Source of the DNA: Torreya grandis
Taxonomy: Eukaryota; Streptophyta; Pinopsida; Cupressales; Taxaceae
Direction of reading: 5' to 3'
Assembly: GCA_037957365.1 (NCBI GenBank)
Contig: JARHVA010004093.1
Coordinates: 912,001 to 976,000 of the forward strand
DNA: 64,000 nt
Shown: positions 1-11,059 of the stretch, in pieces
Position numbering within the stretch: position 1 is the first letter of the stretch
Layout: the number at the start of each line of letters is the position of its first letter
Made by a program: the position numbers and the translations under genes
The notes under the pieces: generated by a model
Told to the model about the DNA's origin: nothing
Database searches by the model: none
What the model saw: the letters and a program-made list of their open reading frames with translations, nothing else

Positions 1-1434
1 TTATAATGCATAGTTCTATAAATTATGAAGGAACAACTTAGTGAGGATCCAATTCTTAGACACAATTATAAACATGATAAGTGAATAAAACATATATGAT
101 GTATTGGGTCACCCTCACCATCATACAAATTAATCTTGTGTTCCAAAAATATTAACGATAAAGGATTTGTCACTATATGTTGTGCCAAAAGTGTATGTAG
201 AAGGACATGAGAATCTAAGGCATGATATGGCCATGTGTCACTTTGATTAAGATATATAAAATTGTAGTATAGAGAGTGGATCTCATTTATGAGGGATTTT
301 ACATATGAATGGGATGAATGTGTACTATCCATAAGAAGTGTTTCCATTATCGAAGGTTTCTAGGTTATAACTAGTTGTAGATTCTGAGTTGCCCTTATAG
401 TAGGTGAAACTATACTAGCATCTATGGGGTTATAATAGTGGATAACAATGTAATTTTGAAGCACTTCATAGAAAATATGGATAATTTCATCTTGCATATC
501 CCAATGCTTAGATATGAAAATTTGTAATTTTCTATTATCAATCTAATCAAATCAATTATCAAATTTTGTCATTGTAGGTTTGAAATAAGAAAACAAAATG
601 TTTATCTTTTGAACCGTTTAATAAATTTAATCTATGAAATATTTAATAAATAAAATAATAAATTAGATACAAGATTTTGGAAATAATTTTTGAGAATAGA
701 AAATAGAAGGAGACAAACCCTAAGAGCATCTAGGTTTAGTGTTTTGGCAGTATTAAAAGTAATTTTAGCTTCACCAAATGATTTAAATTTTAAGGATATT
801 ATGGAGTTTAAAACCCTAAGTGCCAAAGCATTAGAGTATGAAAATTAGGGAATAAATATAGAATATATATAGCCACTAATTTTTATAATAATTATCCTAA
901 TCTAATTATTTTAAAAATAGTAATGAACTACACAAATATGTACGTAGCTATAAACTAACTAAGATAGATGAATAAAAGGTTAGAAATTGGTATAAAAGTT
1001 GTTCAGAGTGTCATTAACTAAAATCAAGATTCAAAAGTCTTCTTAGATAGTATCTCAATCCTCTACACAGTATCACACTATGCTAGTGTCTTATGGATCA
1101 TGGTAGTGTCCCTTGTAGGTACAGACTATGAGCTTCTAGGTGTACCTTAGCTTGAGTTTGAGATTCTTGTACCCATATGCATGAGTACTAGATCATTGTA
1201 TTTGAATTATTTGGAAGAAAAACACTAGACTTTAATTTTTTTAGGTTTTTTGAGGAGAAAAATTAGAAAAAGTGTTATGTTATCTTGATAGGCTAGATGT
1301 GACCTCAACACCCAATTGTGTTGAGTGTTGCCTACATACCAATACCTCAAGAGGGGATTAATCCCAATAGTTCTCTTGATTTAAGTGTTGGTGTAAGTGT
1401 AAGTGAATGCTAGTATGAGTTTTAGCTTACATCC
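1..1434. other. AT-rich intergenic sequence, no gene seen
   Basis: Short minus-strand frames of fewer than 100 codons occur here but show no recognisable motif or composition bias, so I do not call them genes. The only structure noted is a perfect 8-bp inverted repeat, CTCAACAC (1304-1311) and GTGTTGAG (1318-1325), around a 6-nt loop. The motif TAGTGTC recurs near 1090 and 1110 and again in the next repeat, so this stretch may belong to the same old element. Confidence 0.5.
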
Positions 1435-1980
1435 TTTGAGTGTGACTTGAGACAAAAAAATTGAGTAATTTGAGTTTAGGATTTTGATAGATGATATATG
1501 TAGAAGTAGGGTATAATAGGTATTAATGATCTTTATTTTCACAACTTGTCTGTAATATTGTTTATGTGTGTGTACATCTAATTTTCATCTAGTTGGGAAA
1601 GGGGTAAAAGCTATGTATATATACTAATCTAGTGCTTATCAAGATAAAATAGGTCTAGGTCAACCCTAAGGTATATTGGGAAATGGAAATATGTCCATTG
1701 GAGGATAAAAGAGTTAAGGGATAATAGTGTGGTCCTTTGGACACTAACATAGTGCATTAGTGTCCAAATGGCCATGTTAGTGTCTAGGTGATAGAATATG
1801 GTGCACTAGGGACCTGAATTCCTATGAGATGGTATAGGTTATCTCTTAATACATTTTGGAATGGATTAGACGTATATGAAAGATGGACGAGGATCGAAAG
1901 AGGATGTAAGATAGGTCTAGTGCCAAGCTAGGGATAGAGTGGTCTAAAGTGACACTCATTGCACTCAAGTAAAATTTTAT
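1435..1980 (+). repeat. Diverged direct repeat, copy 1
   Basis: This stretch aligns colinearly with 3910-4470. Shared blocks in the same order include AAGTAGGGTA.AATAGG.ATTAAT, ATC.AGTTG, AGG.TCTA, the ATATCCATT/ATGTCCATT block, and GGATA.AAG.ATAGGT near the end. The two copies lie about 2.4 kb apart in the same orientation, which would fit the LTRs of a very old, short element, but no primer-binding site, polypurine tract or TG/CA ends could be fixed. A processed or segmental duplication is also possible. Confidence 0.5.
1736..1768. repeat. 12-bp perfect inverted repeat (hairpin)
   Basis: TTTGGACACTAA (1736-1747) and TTAGTGTCCAAA (1757-1768) are perfect reverse complements around a 9-nt loop. 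A related but weaker fold occurs at the matching place in repeat copy 2 (GGACATTA 4197-4204 with TAATGTCC 4239-4246). Confidence 0.6.
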
Positions 1981-2494
1981 ATGACTACACTTTACTATTT
2001 TGTTTATATTGAAACTATATTTAAAATAATTTTTTTTTTATTCCTTGTCTCATAGTTATGTGTTCCTCATAGTTCTATAAATCCTTCACAACTCACAATT
2101 TCAAAAATATGCTAGAGTATCATACTTACATGTTATTTTAAGTTATGCACTATCTTTAAAATATTTAAAATCTAGATTATGATGATTTTAAATTAATATA
2201 TTTATTCACAATTAATATATTAAAAACACATCGACTTTGTCATCTGTTCACAAATTGAATTTGTAAAACTTTTATAATTCAATTTTTTGAAGTGTTAACA
2301 CTCTTCATAGTTAAATTTTTATACTTTCATAATGATCACATTTTTATAGTCAAGAAATATATATTTTCTTGAATAATTATAATACTATGAAAAATTAAGT
2401 AACACTTGGTCCAATCACTCTTCTTCGCACTTCAAAAAATGTTTGACATGGAAAATATAGAAGGGTTAGGAAAAAACATGAATAAATAGAAATT
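1981..2494. other. AT-rich sequence, nothing recognised
   Basis: Low-complexity A/T-rich DNA with T and A runs near 2030 and 2280. No ORF, repeat boundary or RNA gene could be supported. Confidence 0.4.
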
Positions 2495-3053
2495 ATCCAA
2501 ATGGCCCATAGGCATAACTTCACGATTGAATACAATTCATGGATTTTTAATAAGAGTAGGAAATTACATAATAAGAGTGAGATAATGATATATTTACACT
2601 TATCATTCATAAGGCATGAAGGTATTAAATCACTATGTTCAAAAGAGGTGGAAGATCTAAAATTGTGAAAAATGTAGGGCCCATAGTTAAAACAATCATT
2701 AGTTTACAAATAAATATAAAATTAGATTTATACATCCCCTCAAAAAATTATTGACATAACAGATGCAAAAGGGATATGGAAAAAGTTGAAGAAATAACAA
2801 ATCTCTAAGTGCCACACAATTACAACTCTACACTTGAAGACAACTCATGGATTTGGAATAAGATCAAAAAATTTCATAATAAAAGGAATACAATGAGAAA
2901 TAGACATTTAGAATTCATATGGAATGAAGGTATTAAATCATCGTGTTCACAAAAAATGTTGAAATCTATAAAATTTTTGCTAAATGTATGGCCCATAGTA
3001 AAAAAAATTGTATTTGAGAAATAAAATGTCAATTAGATGTAGACATCCCCTAT
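2495..3053 (+). repeat. Two-copy tandem duplication, period about 308 bp
   Basis: Two diverged units lie head to tail, about 2495-2743 and 2803-3053. Anchors keep an almost constant offset: TCATGGATTT at 2538 and 2845, AAGGTATTAAATCA at 2619 and 2927, and CATCCCCT at 2733 and 3043. The 71-codon frames at 2395-2610 (minus) and 2809-3024 (plus) are by-products of this repeat and carry no protein motif. Confidence 0.65.
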
Positions 3054-3909
3054 GATCCCCCAAACATAATTGTATGAGATTAATACCAATGTATCTCCAT
3101 GTCTAGACATTTTTATCAATGCATTTGTTAAATTATACCAAGTGTCAAAATAATTTCATAATTTACATGAATCAAAGGAATCATATAACTTACATTGGCA
3201 TGATGAATTTAAGAGCATATTATAAATAATTTTATTGAGCTTGATGTTAAGTTCAATCATATAGTAGCCCTATGATGGCTACAAAATCACAATGTTATGA
3301 TAAAAAGGAAAAAATAACATTAAGAAGAAAAACCTACATGATTTTAACCATATCTCAAAGACCAATGATATATATAAAATATCACCTCTTTAATGGCAAA
3401 AAAAATTAACTCTAAGCTTGTGATCATGATGACTTAGAAAAATAACATTAAATTGTAAATAAAATGTAAGTTTTAATGAATATTACAAAGGGTGAGTTAT
3501 TTAGGTATTAATATACACTAATATGGATTAGTGAAAAAATATGAGTATATTATGACTATATTTTTACACGAGTAATGGTTGAATATTATATGCCCATAAT
3601 CATTAATAGCCTCAAATTGCATCATTTTTTTGAAAACTAGGAAATTCTATAGTTATATTAAATAAGGAAATGGTTATATAAACCAATCTATTTATGTCCT
3701 TCAACACATATTTTACATTGTAAAACATTCTAGTATGAGGTGTTTCCTTCCTAAGACTGATATATACTTTAATGTTGTTTTAAATCATAAATGAGTCTAT
3801 TTTAACCTTTTAAGGTTTTTCTATGTAATTTATAATTTTGATTAAAGGGATGAGTATTCTAAATTAGTGAAATAATATGCAATAAAGAACCACTGATTTG
3901 TTACAAAAT
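3054..3909. other. AT-rich sequence, nothing recognised
   Basis: No coding frame longer than about 60 codons, no repeat unit and no RNA gene was seen. The interval lies between the tandem duplication and repeat copy 2, so if the two direct repeats are LTRs this would be decayed internal sequence. Confidence 0.35.
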
Positions 3910-4470
3910 TTGACTTGAGTGTGCTTGAGATTGAAAATCTAGAAAATCTAGGCTTAGGGTAGCTGTAGATGGCAATATGCATAAGTAGGGTAGAATAGGG
4001 ATTAATAACCTTGATATTGTTCAAATTATTTCATGTTTGAATTTATTTTTCATTTATCTTTTATCTAGTTGATATAGGTCTAAAAGACATGTATTTATAG
4101 TGTTTTGTATCTTATGTAGATAATCAAATATGCTTAGGCCAACATTAGGAGGGTTTAAAATTTGAAAATATATCCATTCAATAGAGTTAATATAACGGAC
4201 ATTATCACCCTATTGGTGAAACTAGCACCATGTGGCTCTAATGTCCTTAATGTGGTGCTAGCGTCCAACTAGTAGGTTGTTGGGCATGAATGGCTATGAT
4301 CTAGGAATGAAGGTTTGAGACTATGTTTTAGCTAACTAGGGATGCCTATGGTCCACACAAAGGATATAAAAGTGTGATAAAAGGATATAGGATAGGTTTA
4401 AGGCTAATCTAGGAATAATTTTTCTCAAGTAGCACTATTAACACTCAAATACCACTTTTAGATGATTACA
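3910..4470 (+). repeat. Diverged direct repeat, copy 2
   Basis: Partner of 1435-1980, see that entry. This copy has its own inverted repeat, CTAGCACCA (4222-4230) with TGGTGCTAG (4253-4261), lying inside the weaker GGACATTA/TAATGTCC arms. The presence of paired arms at corresponding positions in both copies suggests the fold was part of the ancestral element. Confidence 0.5.
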
Positions 4471-4689
4471 GAGTCCTTTTTGATATATGTCCCATTTATA
4501 AATGAAGGAAACCCCTTAACAAATTTTTTAAAATAAATTATATGTTTTTTGAAATAATTTTTACTATAATGTTATATCATGTAATATAATGTCTTAAAAT
4601 ACATAAATGGTATAGTAATCAACCAATTATATAAAAACTATGATGAAATATGAGAAAAATCAATCAATTATACAATTGCAATTAGGAAT

Positions 4690-5490
4690 AAAAAAACTTT
4701 TAGTTTAAGCAATATATTTACAAGGATGGGAATTAAAGTCAAAATAGGATGAGTAAACTCATTATCACTTGGTGGTTTTTATCTCATTGGGAATGGAAAG
4801 TGTTCTAAATAATGTAGTCACCTGATTCGATGTATTAGGACCCATTGAAAATTGGTCATTTCTCATTATGAATAAAAGAACATTACTCAATAAAAATTGA
4901 ATGGATATAATTGTTCAACATAACATTTAAGAATTTAAAATATTAATAGTGAAAATAGGATTAGTAGATTCTCATTAAATTGGAGTGGTTATTTTACCAC
5001 TATAATACATTTTGTAGGATGGACATAGTGGAAAAAAGATGAGTTACCTACATGTTCCTACTTTGTGTAATGGTTTAACATAACATGTAAATATTTTTAA
5101 ATAATAATAGTGTAAATAGGATTGATAGTTTATCATTTAGAGTGGGAAACCCCCCACTGTAAGAACTAATTTTAAGTATGGACCTAGAAAAAAATTGCAA
5201 GTTACCTACTTGTTAAAATATGTAATGGTTCAACATAACATTTAAATATTTTCAAATAATAATAGTCCAAATAGGATTAATATTTTATCATTTAGAGTGG
5301 ATGACCATACACTCTAAGATATAATTATGAGGATGGAACTAGTAATGAAAGGATGAGTTACATACTTGTTACTCTATGTAATGATTCAACATAACATGTA
5401 AATATTTTAAAATAATAATATTCTAAATAAGATTAGTAGTTTATCATTTAGAGTGGGAAATCACTCACTATAAGAGTTAACTCTCATGAT
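4690..5490 (+). repeat. Tandem array, period about 157 bp, four to five diverged copies
   Basis: The anchor (C/T)AACATAACAT.TAA(A/G)(A/T)ATTT recurs at about 4917, 5077, 5231 and 5388, spacings of 160, 154 and 157 bp. Each unit continues with AATAATAAT, an AAATA.GATTA block, TTTATCATTTAGAGTGG and a short CAC/GTG element. A partial extra copy seems to begin near 4690-4750. Unit length is close to that of nucleosome-sized plant satellites, but with so few copies this is a local array rather than a satellite block. Confidence 0.75.
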
Positions 5491-6266
5491 GAATTTATTT
5501 CCAATATAAATAATAATTATGATCATTATTATTAGCTTTAGTGTCTAATATATTATAGCATAAACCTAACAGAATCTTCCTTAGAATGAGCATGAATGAG
5601 CCACATGGATAGATGTGATTACTTCACATCCTCTTATGAATTTAGATTTTTCCTAGTTTGTAGACAACTATAATTCCATGAAATTGTGATATTGGTGAGA
5701 TGTGATTAGATTCCATAATCAAAATTACTATTTACAAACTAAACATTACTAGTGACTGTAAATTTTTAAAGCTACTAAATTGTGACACACAGAATGTCAT
5801 GATTGCCTTATATCCCCAAAATTTTGACACTCTCATAGACTTATCAAAATTATGAGATGTGAGATCAAAATGTTTCTAGTTTTTAGAAATTTTGATGTTG
5901 AAAATTCATGACACTTGGAAATATGTGATTATTTATGTAAATATCCATGTGGTGAGATGTGATATTATACTTTTTACAATATACATATAGCTACAATTCT
6001 ATGAAATAGTGACTCTTGGAAAGATATATTGGTTATGTAATCATTAGTGGTTAAAAATCTAGATAATAGTGTTTATGTAATTAATATAAATCAAAATTAA
6101 AGTTATAAATAATTGAACATATTGGTCTTCTAATTTAAAGTTATAATAAATTTGAATTATTCAAAATAATATTATAGTTCAAAATATTGTAATCTTGTAA
6201 TATTAGTCTCTTATGTATATTTAATTATAACATTCAATGTAAAATATTATACTATACCTTTATAAT
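5491..6266. other. AT-rich sequence, nothing firm
   Basis: The phrase GGTGAGATGTGAT occurs near 5694 and 5951 with related flanks, hinting at another diverged duplication, but I could not define units. No gene seen. Confidence 0.35.
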
Positions 6267-6282
6267 AATAGCTATATAATAA

Positions 6283-7077
6283 TTCTAGTGGGGTCTTTCA
6301 TGGAGTAGGACTCGCCTAAGGAAGACCCTGCCTTAGGTTCCCATTGCCCATTTCCCATCCCCTCCCTTGTAATCCCCATATCCAAGAGCTCTATTAGGGA
6401 TCTCCCCCTGAAATTTAGTGTAACCAAACCAAAACCTCTAGTATTGGAGGAATGGAATTTTGTAGAGGCATTAGATAAAGGTAAGGTCCCCCTTTTGGAG
6501 GTGATCAGAAGGAAAAAGAAAAAATTAAAAGGGTTCAAAAATAAATTACATGAGGTATTAATTGGCTTGGTAGGATTGATTTAGGAGTGGAAATCCATTA
6601 ATAAATAAGATTCAAAAATGATTCAATCCTTTTCACACTTTGTTGAGGTTGAAGGAACTCCATGAAAATAGGCGACTAAGGTAGCAAAGATTATTTCCCC
6701 AAAACCCTACCTCAAATCAACCTTAAATAAGACACCAACAAAAGAAATTATATGTAAAAAATTAAGGATGATAATGCCAAAGGAAGATGTTGAAGGTCTT
6801 ATCAATAGAACCCAATCCAGAATCATTAAGAATAGACCAGTAGAGAATGCTAATGACATCAAGGTAGTTGAGACACTCAAAGAGGGCTCTTCCCTCTCTA
6901 AATAATTTCTATTTAATTTATATGTTTTTATCTTATAATATGTTTTTTAACTTACTATTTTGATACTTCCATTTTTGGTTTCTCATCATATGGATCTTTC
7001 TCTATTTTATCACAATTTTATGTAATATTAGGTTCTAGGTACTTGTAAAACTTGGTGTTTTACCTAATCAAATAAAA
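6283..7077 (+). mobile_element. 5'-truncated LINE-like insertion lacking ORF2
   Basis: The insert is flanked by 16-bp direct repeats, AATAGCTATATAATAA (6267-6282) and AATAGTTATATAATTA (7078-7093), 14 of 16 identical, as expected for target-primed reverse transcription. It ends in TTTTACCTAATCAAATAAAAAAT, a plant LINE-style 3' tail that resembles the ends at 8656-8692 (minus) and near 47300. The base composition of the first 300 bases is clearly richer in G+C than the surroundings. The sequence next to the tail is a basic ORF, not the end of a reverse transcriptase ORF, so the source was probably an element without ORF2. Confidence 0.7.
6290..6903 (+). pseudogene. Decayed reading frame inside the LINE-like insertion, unknown product
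   Basis: On the plus strand one frame runs about 204 codons from 6290 to a TAA at 6901-6903, broken by stops including TAG at about 6308, TAG and TAA near 6582-6608, and TGA/TAG near 6663-6671. The middle is rich in Pro and Val. It then becomes Lys/Arg-rich (RRKKKKLKGF near 6507-6536), and the last 60 codons are charged and free of stops. I do not recognise a domain. Its position just upstream of a LINE 3' tail would fit the C-terminal part of a LINE ORF1 or another ORF carried by such an element. The 88-codon frame on the opposite strand (6272-6538) is its shadow. Confidence 0.5.
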
Positions 7078-7093
7078 AATAGTTATATAATTA

Positions 7094-8655
7094 TGAAAAT
7101 TCAAAATTATTTTATATTTTACATTAATTTAAAATTATAATAATAGTAATAATACATATATTTTATTCTAACATTCAAAACAAAATCTTATAATATACAA
7201 TTATAGTAATTGTTACCAAAATATTGTTGTAACGAAAGATGTAATAAAGTTAAATTTAATTAAAATAATATTAATTATATTTTTGTAATCTTATAATATT
7301 GATACATAATTATTTATTACATTTAGTATTAGATATTAAATTATAACAAAATAAAAACTAGTCCATAAAATGTTGCACAAAAACACTATAACACTTTTCA
7401 TTATTTAAAATAATATTAATGTACAATTCATATTGTAGGAAAATAATTAAAATTAGGTATGTAATATTTGTAAATATTTTTTATGTAATAAATATTTTTA
7501 AAATATAATCTTTATTAATTTTTCATAGATATTCAAATTTAAAAAATTATGTAACCATGACATATTAGAAATTTGAATATGCTACCTTAATATTTTCTAC
7601 TCACATAATTCAATGTAAGACAAAGATTATTTTTAAAAAAATTTAAATTTTAAAATACCACATTTTAATCTCAGGGTCAAGTAAAATTTAGGACAACACA
7701 TTCAAAATTTGAAAATCCCACTTTTGGAATTGAGTGGTATTTCTTAATGATACACTACAATATAATATTTTTGAAAATAAATATCTAGGGTCTTGTGTTT
7801 ATTCTTTTAATAAAAATGAAAATGAAATGGGAATAATATAATAAAGTAGACATATTTAAAACTATGTTTTAATTTTTATAGGGAAGAATCAATATTAGTT
7901 AAGATATGAGTAGGGGAATGAGCATGAGCAGGGTGATGCATTGTTAGTGTGAAAAATCAACAAATAAGTGTAAGGGCATGAGACTCACAATAATAAATCA
8001 AGGCCAACTAATTACTCTGATGTGTTTAATATATAATTTATGTATTTTCTAAAACCTTCCCTACATAACTCTTTCATATGAGAAAAGACTCTTTTTAAGT
8101 CATAGATGATTCTTAAAGAATTTACACATTCAGGTTATTACTTTCTATTCTCTTCTAAGTTTCATTTGCAGTATGTTTTTAGTATTTATAATGATTATTT
8201 TAAAAATTAAACTCAAATTTATGCCTATATATATGATTACTTATATAAAAATTATTTCTTATGTGTTTTCTACTATTATAACTATTTTGTTACATTTAAG
8301 GAAACATTTTATTTTGTATATGTATACTAATAACAAATTCACAAGATTTTTTTCAACTTGTTTCTAAGTATTCATTTCTAGTATTTAAATATTTTAAGGT
8401 ATATATTAGTACATGTATTACTTAAAATTATAATTTTTTGGATACTTGTTTGCTTTCTTGTTTCATTTTTATCAAATACCAAATCTATTTGAAAATATTG
8501 AATTTTTTATGATACAAAAGAGGAAAAGCAACATATAATGGTCAATATATATTTTTTATTTAGGTTTATACCATTTTCAGCAAAATTAACCCAATATACA
8601 AAAATAAAAAAAATATTACTTCAAATGTCAATGACAATTTTCTTACCTTGCTAGG
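7094..8655. other. Very AT-rich sequence, no gene seen
   Basis: Long A/T-only stretches (for example 7070-7560) and no reading frame with protein-like composition. The 64-codon plus-strand frame at 8173-8367 is Ile/Phe/Tyr-rich in a way expected from AT-rich DNA, so I do not call it. Confidence 0.4.
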
Positions 8656-8692
8656 ATATTTTTTATTTGATTGGGTAAAAAGTACAAGTTTT
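8656..8692 (-). other. LINE-type 3' tail
   Basis: Read on the minus strand, this stretch gives AAACTTGTACTTTTTACCC followed by AATCAAATAAAAAATAT. It closely matches the end of the insertion at 6283-7077 and resembles the end of element D near 47300. It lies about 200 bases downstream of the last coding-like sequence of ORF G on the same strand, so it may be the 3' end of the element that carried ORF G or of LINE E. Confidence 0.55.
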
Positions 8693-8869
8693 ACATGGGT
8701 CATGTAACCAAGTTTAACACACAAATAAATTAGATAATATAGAAATTAACAAAAAATAATTCAATATTATTTACTAGCTATAAAGTAGATCTAGAAAACT
8801 TCCCAAGAAACACTTAGAAACATATGGTAAACTTTTACCAAGAACTAACCAAGATAAAAGATAGATATG

Positions 8870-10096
8870 AACATGGGTTAAGTAGAAGACACTTTGTCAT
8901 CTATGGCTAGTTCAATAATATTATTATATTCCTTGGTTTTATATTTCATCATCTATCCATGAGTTCATCTACTCAGGCCTTCTTCCTCATCCTACTCTTT
9001 TTTCTTTTTTCCTCTAAGTTTGGATGAGGGTTTAACAACATTATACTAGGGCATTTCATCTTTCTTACCCTTCATTCTACCTAGTGGACATCCCATTTTC
9101 TTGGGGATCTTAGTAGGGATTATGGCAAGCACATGTGTCCCCATCAATCTTTTTTATGTCTTAGGTTATCTATATTTTCTCTCATCAATTTGATGATCGA
9201 CCTTGAATTTTATGTTATTCTCCCACTTATTTCTAAAATTTTCTACCTCGTTATTCAAAACATTCCATCTTCCATTTATTTGATTATAATCCTTCCCTGG
9301 TTATCTTGATTATCCTAAAACTCCATCAATTTTATGTTAAATATTAAGTGAAATCTTGAGGTGTATTTCAACTCAATTTTATCCTAAGTCCTATAGGGGA
9401 GATTGAGAAGTCTTACTCCTATATTCCTCCATGTTTTAAACCCTCTTCTTGATGGGGATATTAGGAGTTTGGGATTTGCATTTGATATTTTTAGACTTAG
9501 GTATGATTTACACTAAATGAGAGATATCAGACTAGTCCTCATTCCAAATTTGTTAAAAATATTCATGACATTCCTCTACCAATCCTCAATAACTCATTAT
9601 CAACTGGGTACACTTCCTTCCATCAAAGAGCATTCCTTGTCTTTGATATGAGGAATATTAAGCCTTGGTATATCAGGTCATTAGTGGAATTTTCCTTGAA
9701 TACAATCACTATTATTTGAAGATATTTAAATAAGAATTAAGGTAGAATAATTTTATCTCACTTGAAGTGATTTAGTGGCATAAAATGATGAGAGAAGATG
9801 ACATGGAATTTACTTTCATTTGTTATATATTTCATAATCTACAAGCATACACTTGGCCAATACATTGATAGGTTTATCCCTAAGAATCCCTTCTTTTTGG
9901 TGATTATATTAACATTTCAGTTGAATAATTTCTTCAAGACTTCTTGCTTCTTGCATTTATCCTTCAAATATTTATTTCCCTCAAATCTCATGCTAGTTAC
10001 ATCCTTAATCAATTATTTAGATATTTGCGTCTTTATTCCACTCATTTTCACTTGCATTTGATACCAACTCAAGGTGAAATCCATGGATATTATTTA
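8870..10096 (-). pseudogene. Unknown ORF 'G', downstream part, interrupted by element A
   Basis: Minus-strand coding remnant starting exactly at the edge of element A. It continues the frame of the short coding piece at 40366-40167 if one copy of a 5-bp insertion-site duplication is removed. Visible phrases include KDVTSMRFEGNKYLKDK, KKKGFLGINLSMYWPS and SHHFMPLNHF, then a Lys/Arg- and Glu-rich end near 9050-8900. Stops and frameshifts are frequent and many stops fall where CAA/CAG or CGA would be plausible. I recall similar unnamed proteins with a His-His-Phe...Asn-His-Phe phrase from conifer gene sets, but this was not checked. No known catalytic motif is visible. It could be an ORF carried by a LINE (see the tail at 8656-8692) or a separate element ORF. 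Confidence 0.5.
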
Positions 10097-10873
10097 TGAT
10101 TTGAAATGTACCACAAGTGATCTTCAATGTTTATGAACACTACAAATTTTAGGATTTGAAAAATGTAAGGCATGAGTTGTAGTTTATGACAATTCAATGA
10201 TGTTTATGGTGAAACAGAAGTAGGGTATAAGAATTGTCCACAATATTTGTTTGATTTAGTGGTTGGGAGCCACTAAGGTTTAAATATTTAGATATTCAAT
10301 AGTTTTTGATGACTTAGAGGCTAAATTAAATGATTATTAATAATGATCTTAGCTAGAGTGAATCTTGATAAAAATAAGAAAAGAAAAGGGTAAAGTAAGA
10401 AAGAAATATTATTGCATGTTTTCATCTCAAATATTATGATAAAATTACAATTACTTTGAGCACATTTGAAATAATTTATGTTATAAAATATCAAAAGATT
10501 AAATTGTATCATAAATAAGGCAAAATTCAAAGGAAAAATATGAATCATAAGTAAGAACCAAATTTAATTTAAATATTTTCTATTATGATCTGAATAACCT
10601 AAGTACATCCAAATGCAAATCAAATAAAATGAAGTATACTTAAGATCTTTATAGTCAATTTCGAATTTAAAAAAAATTGACAAACCTATGATAAATAATG
10701 TAAATTAAAACAAGAATAATCATTCAAATTCAAGATGTCTATCTACAATTGAAAGGTAGCATGGACATTCAACAAAACTATCTAGACAATCTTTTAGAAT
10801 TCCTTAGTTGTATTAAATGCTCTCGGTATACAATTGCTCAAAAAATCTCCCTTATAAAAGGTAATAATTTACA

Positions 10874-10883
10874 TATTTATAGG
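10874..10883 (-). promoter_or_regulatory. TATA box of the element A LTR (3' copy)
   Basis: The minus strand reads CCTATAAATA, conserved exactly in the other LTR at 35494-35503 although surrounding bases differ. Its place, downstream of the U3 ORF and about 780 bp before the LTR end, fits a transcription start that gives R and U5. Assignment rests on motif and position only. Confidence 0.55.
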
Positions 10884-11059
10884 AAACATAGGTAGTTAAC
10901 TAGTTAAATTTCAAAATATACATATGTAGATAAGGAAAACTACCATTAATATAAATATATAATGTCGAAGGTCTCATGCCAACTTGATAAGAAAGAGTAT
11001 ATGCTAACAGACTAACATATACTTTACAAAAAGAACATTCTTTTAGGAATTTCATTGGT

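Noticed and set aside
6272..6538. 88-codon minus-strand frame
   Set aside because: The plus strand of the same stretch has a much longer coding-like frame (6290-6903) inside a LINE-tailed insertion; the minus frame is its shadow.
10060..10075. TTGGTATCAAATGC on the minus strand as a primer-binding site next to the left LTR of A
   Set aside because: It lies about 20-30 bases outside the LTR edge, on the outer side of the 3' LTR, and is inside the resumed frame of ORF G, so it is more likely chance.
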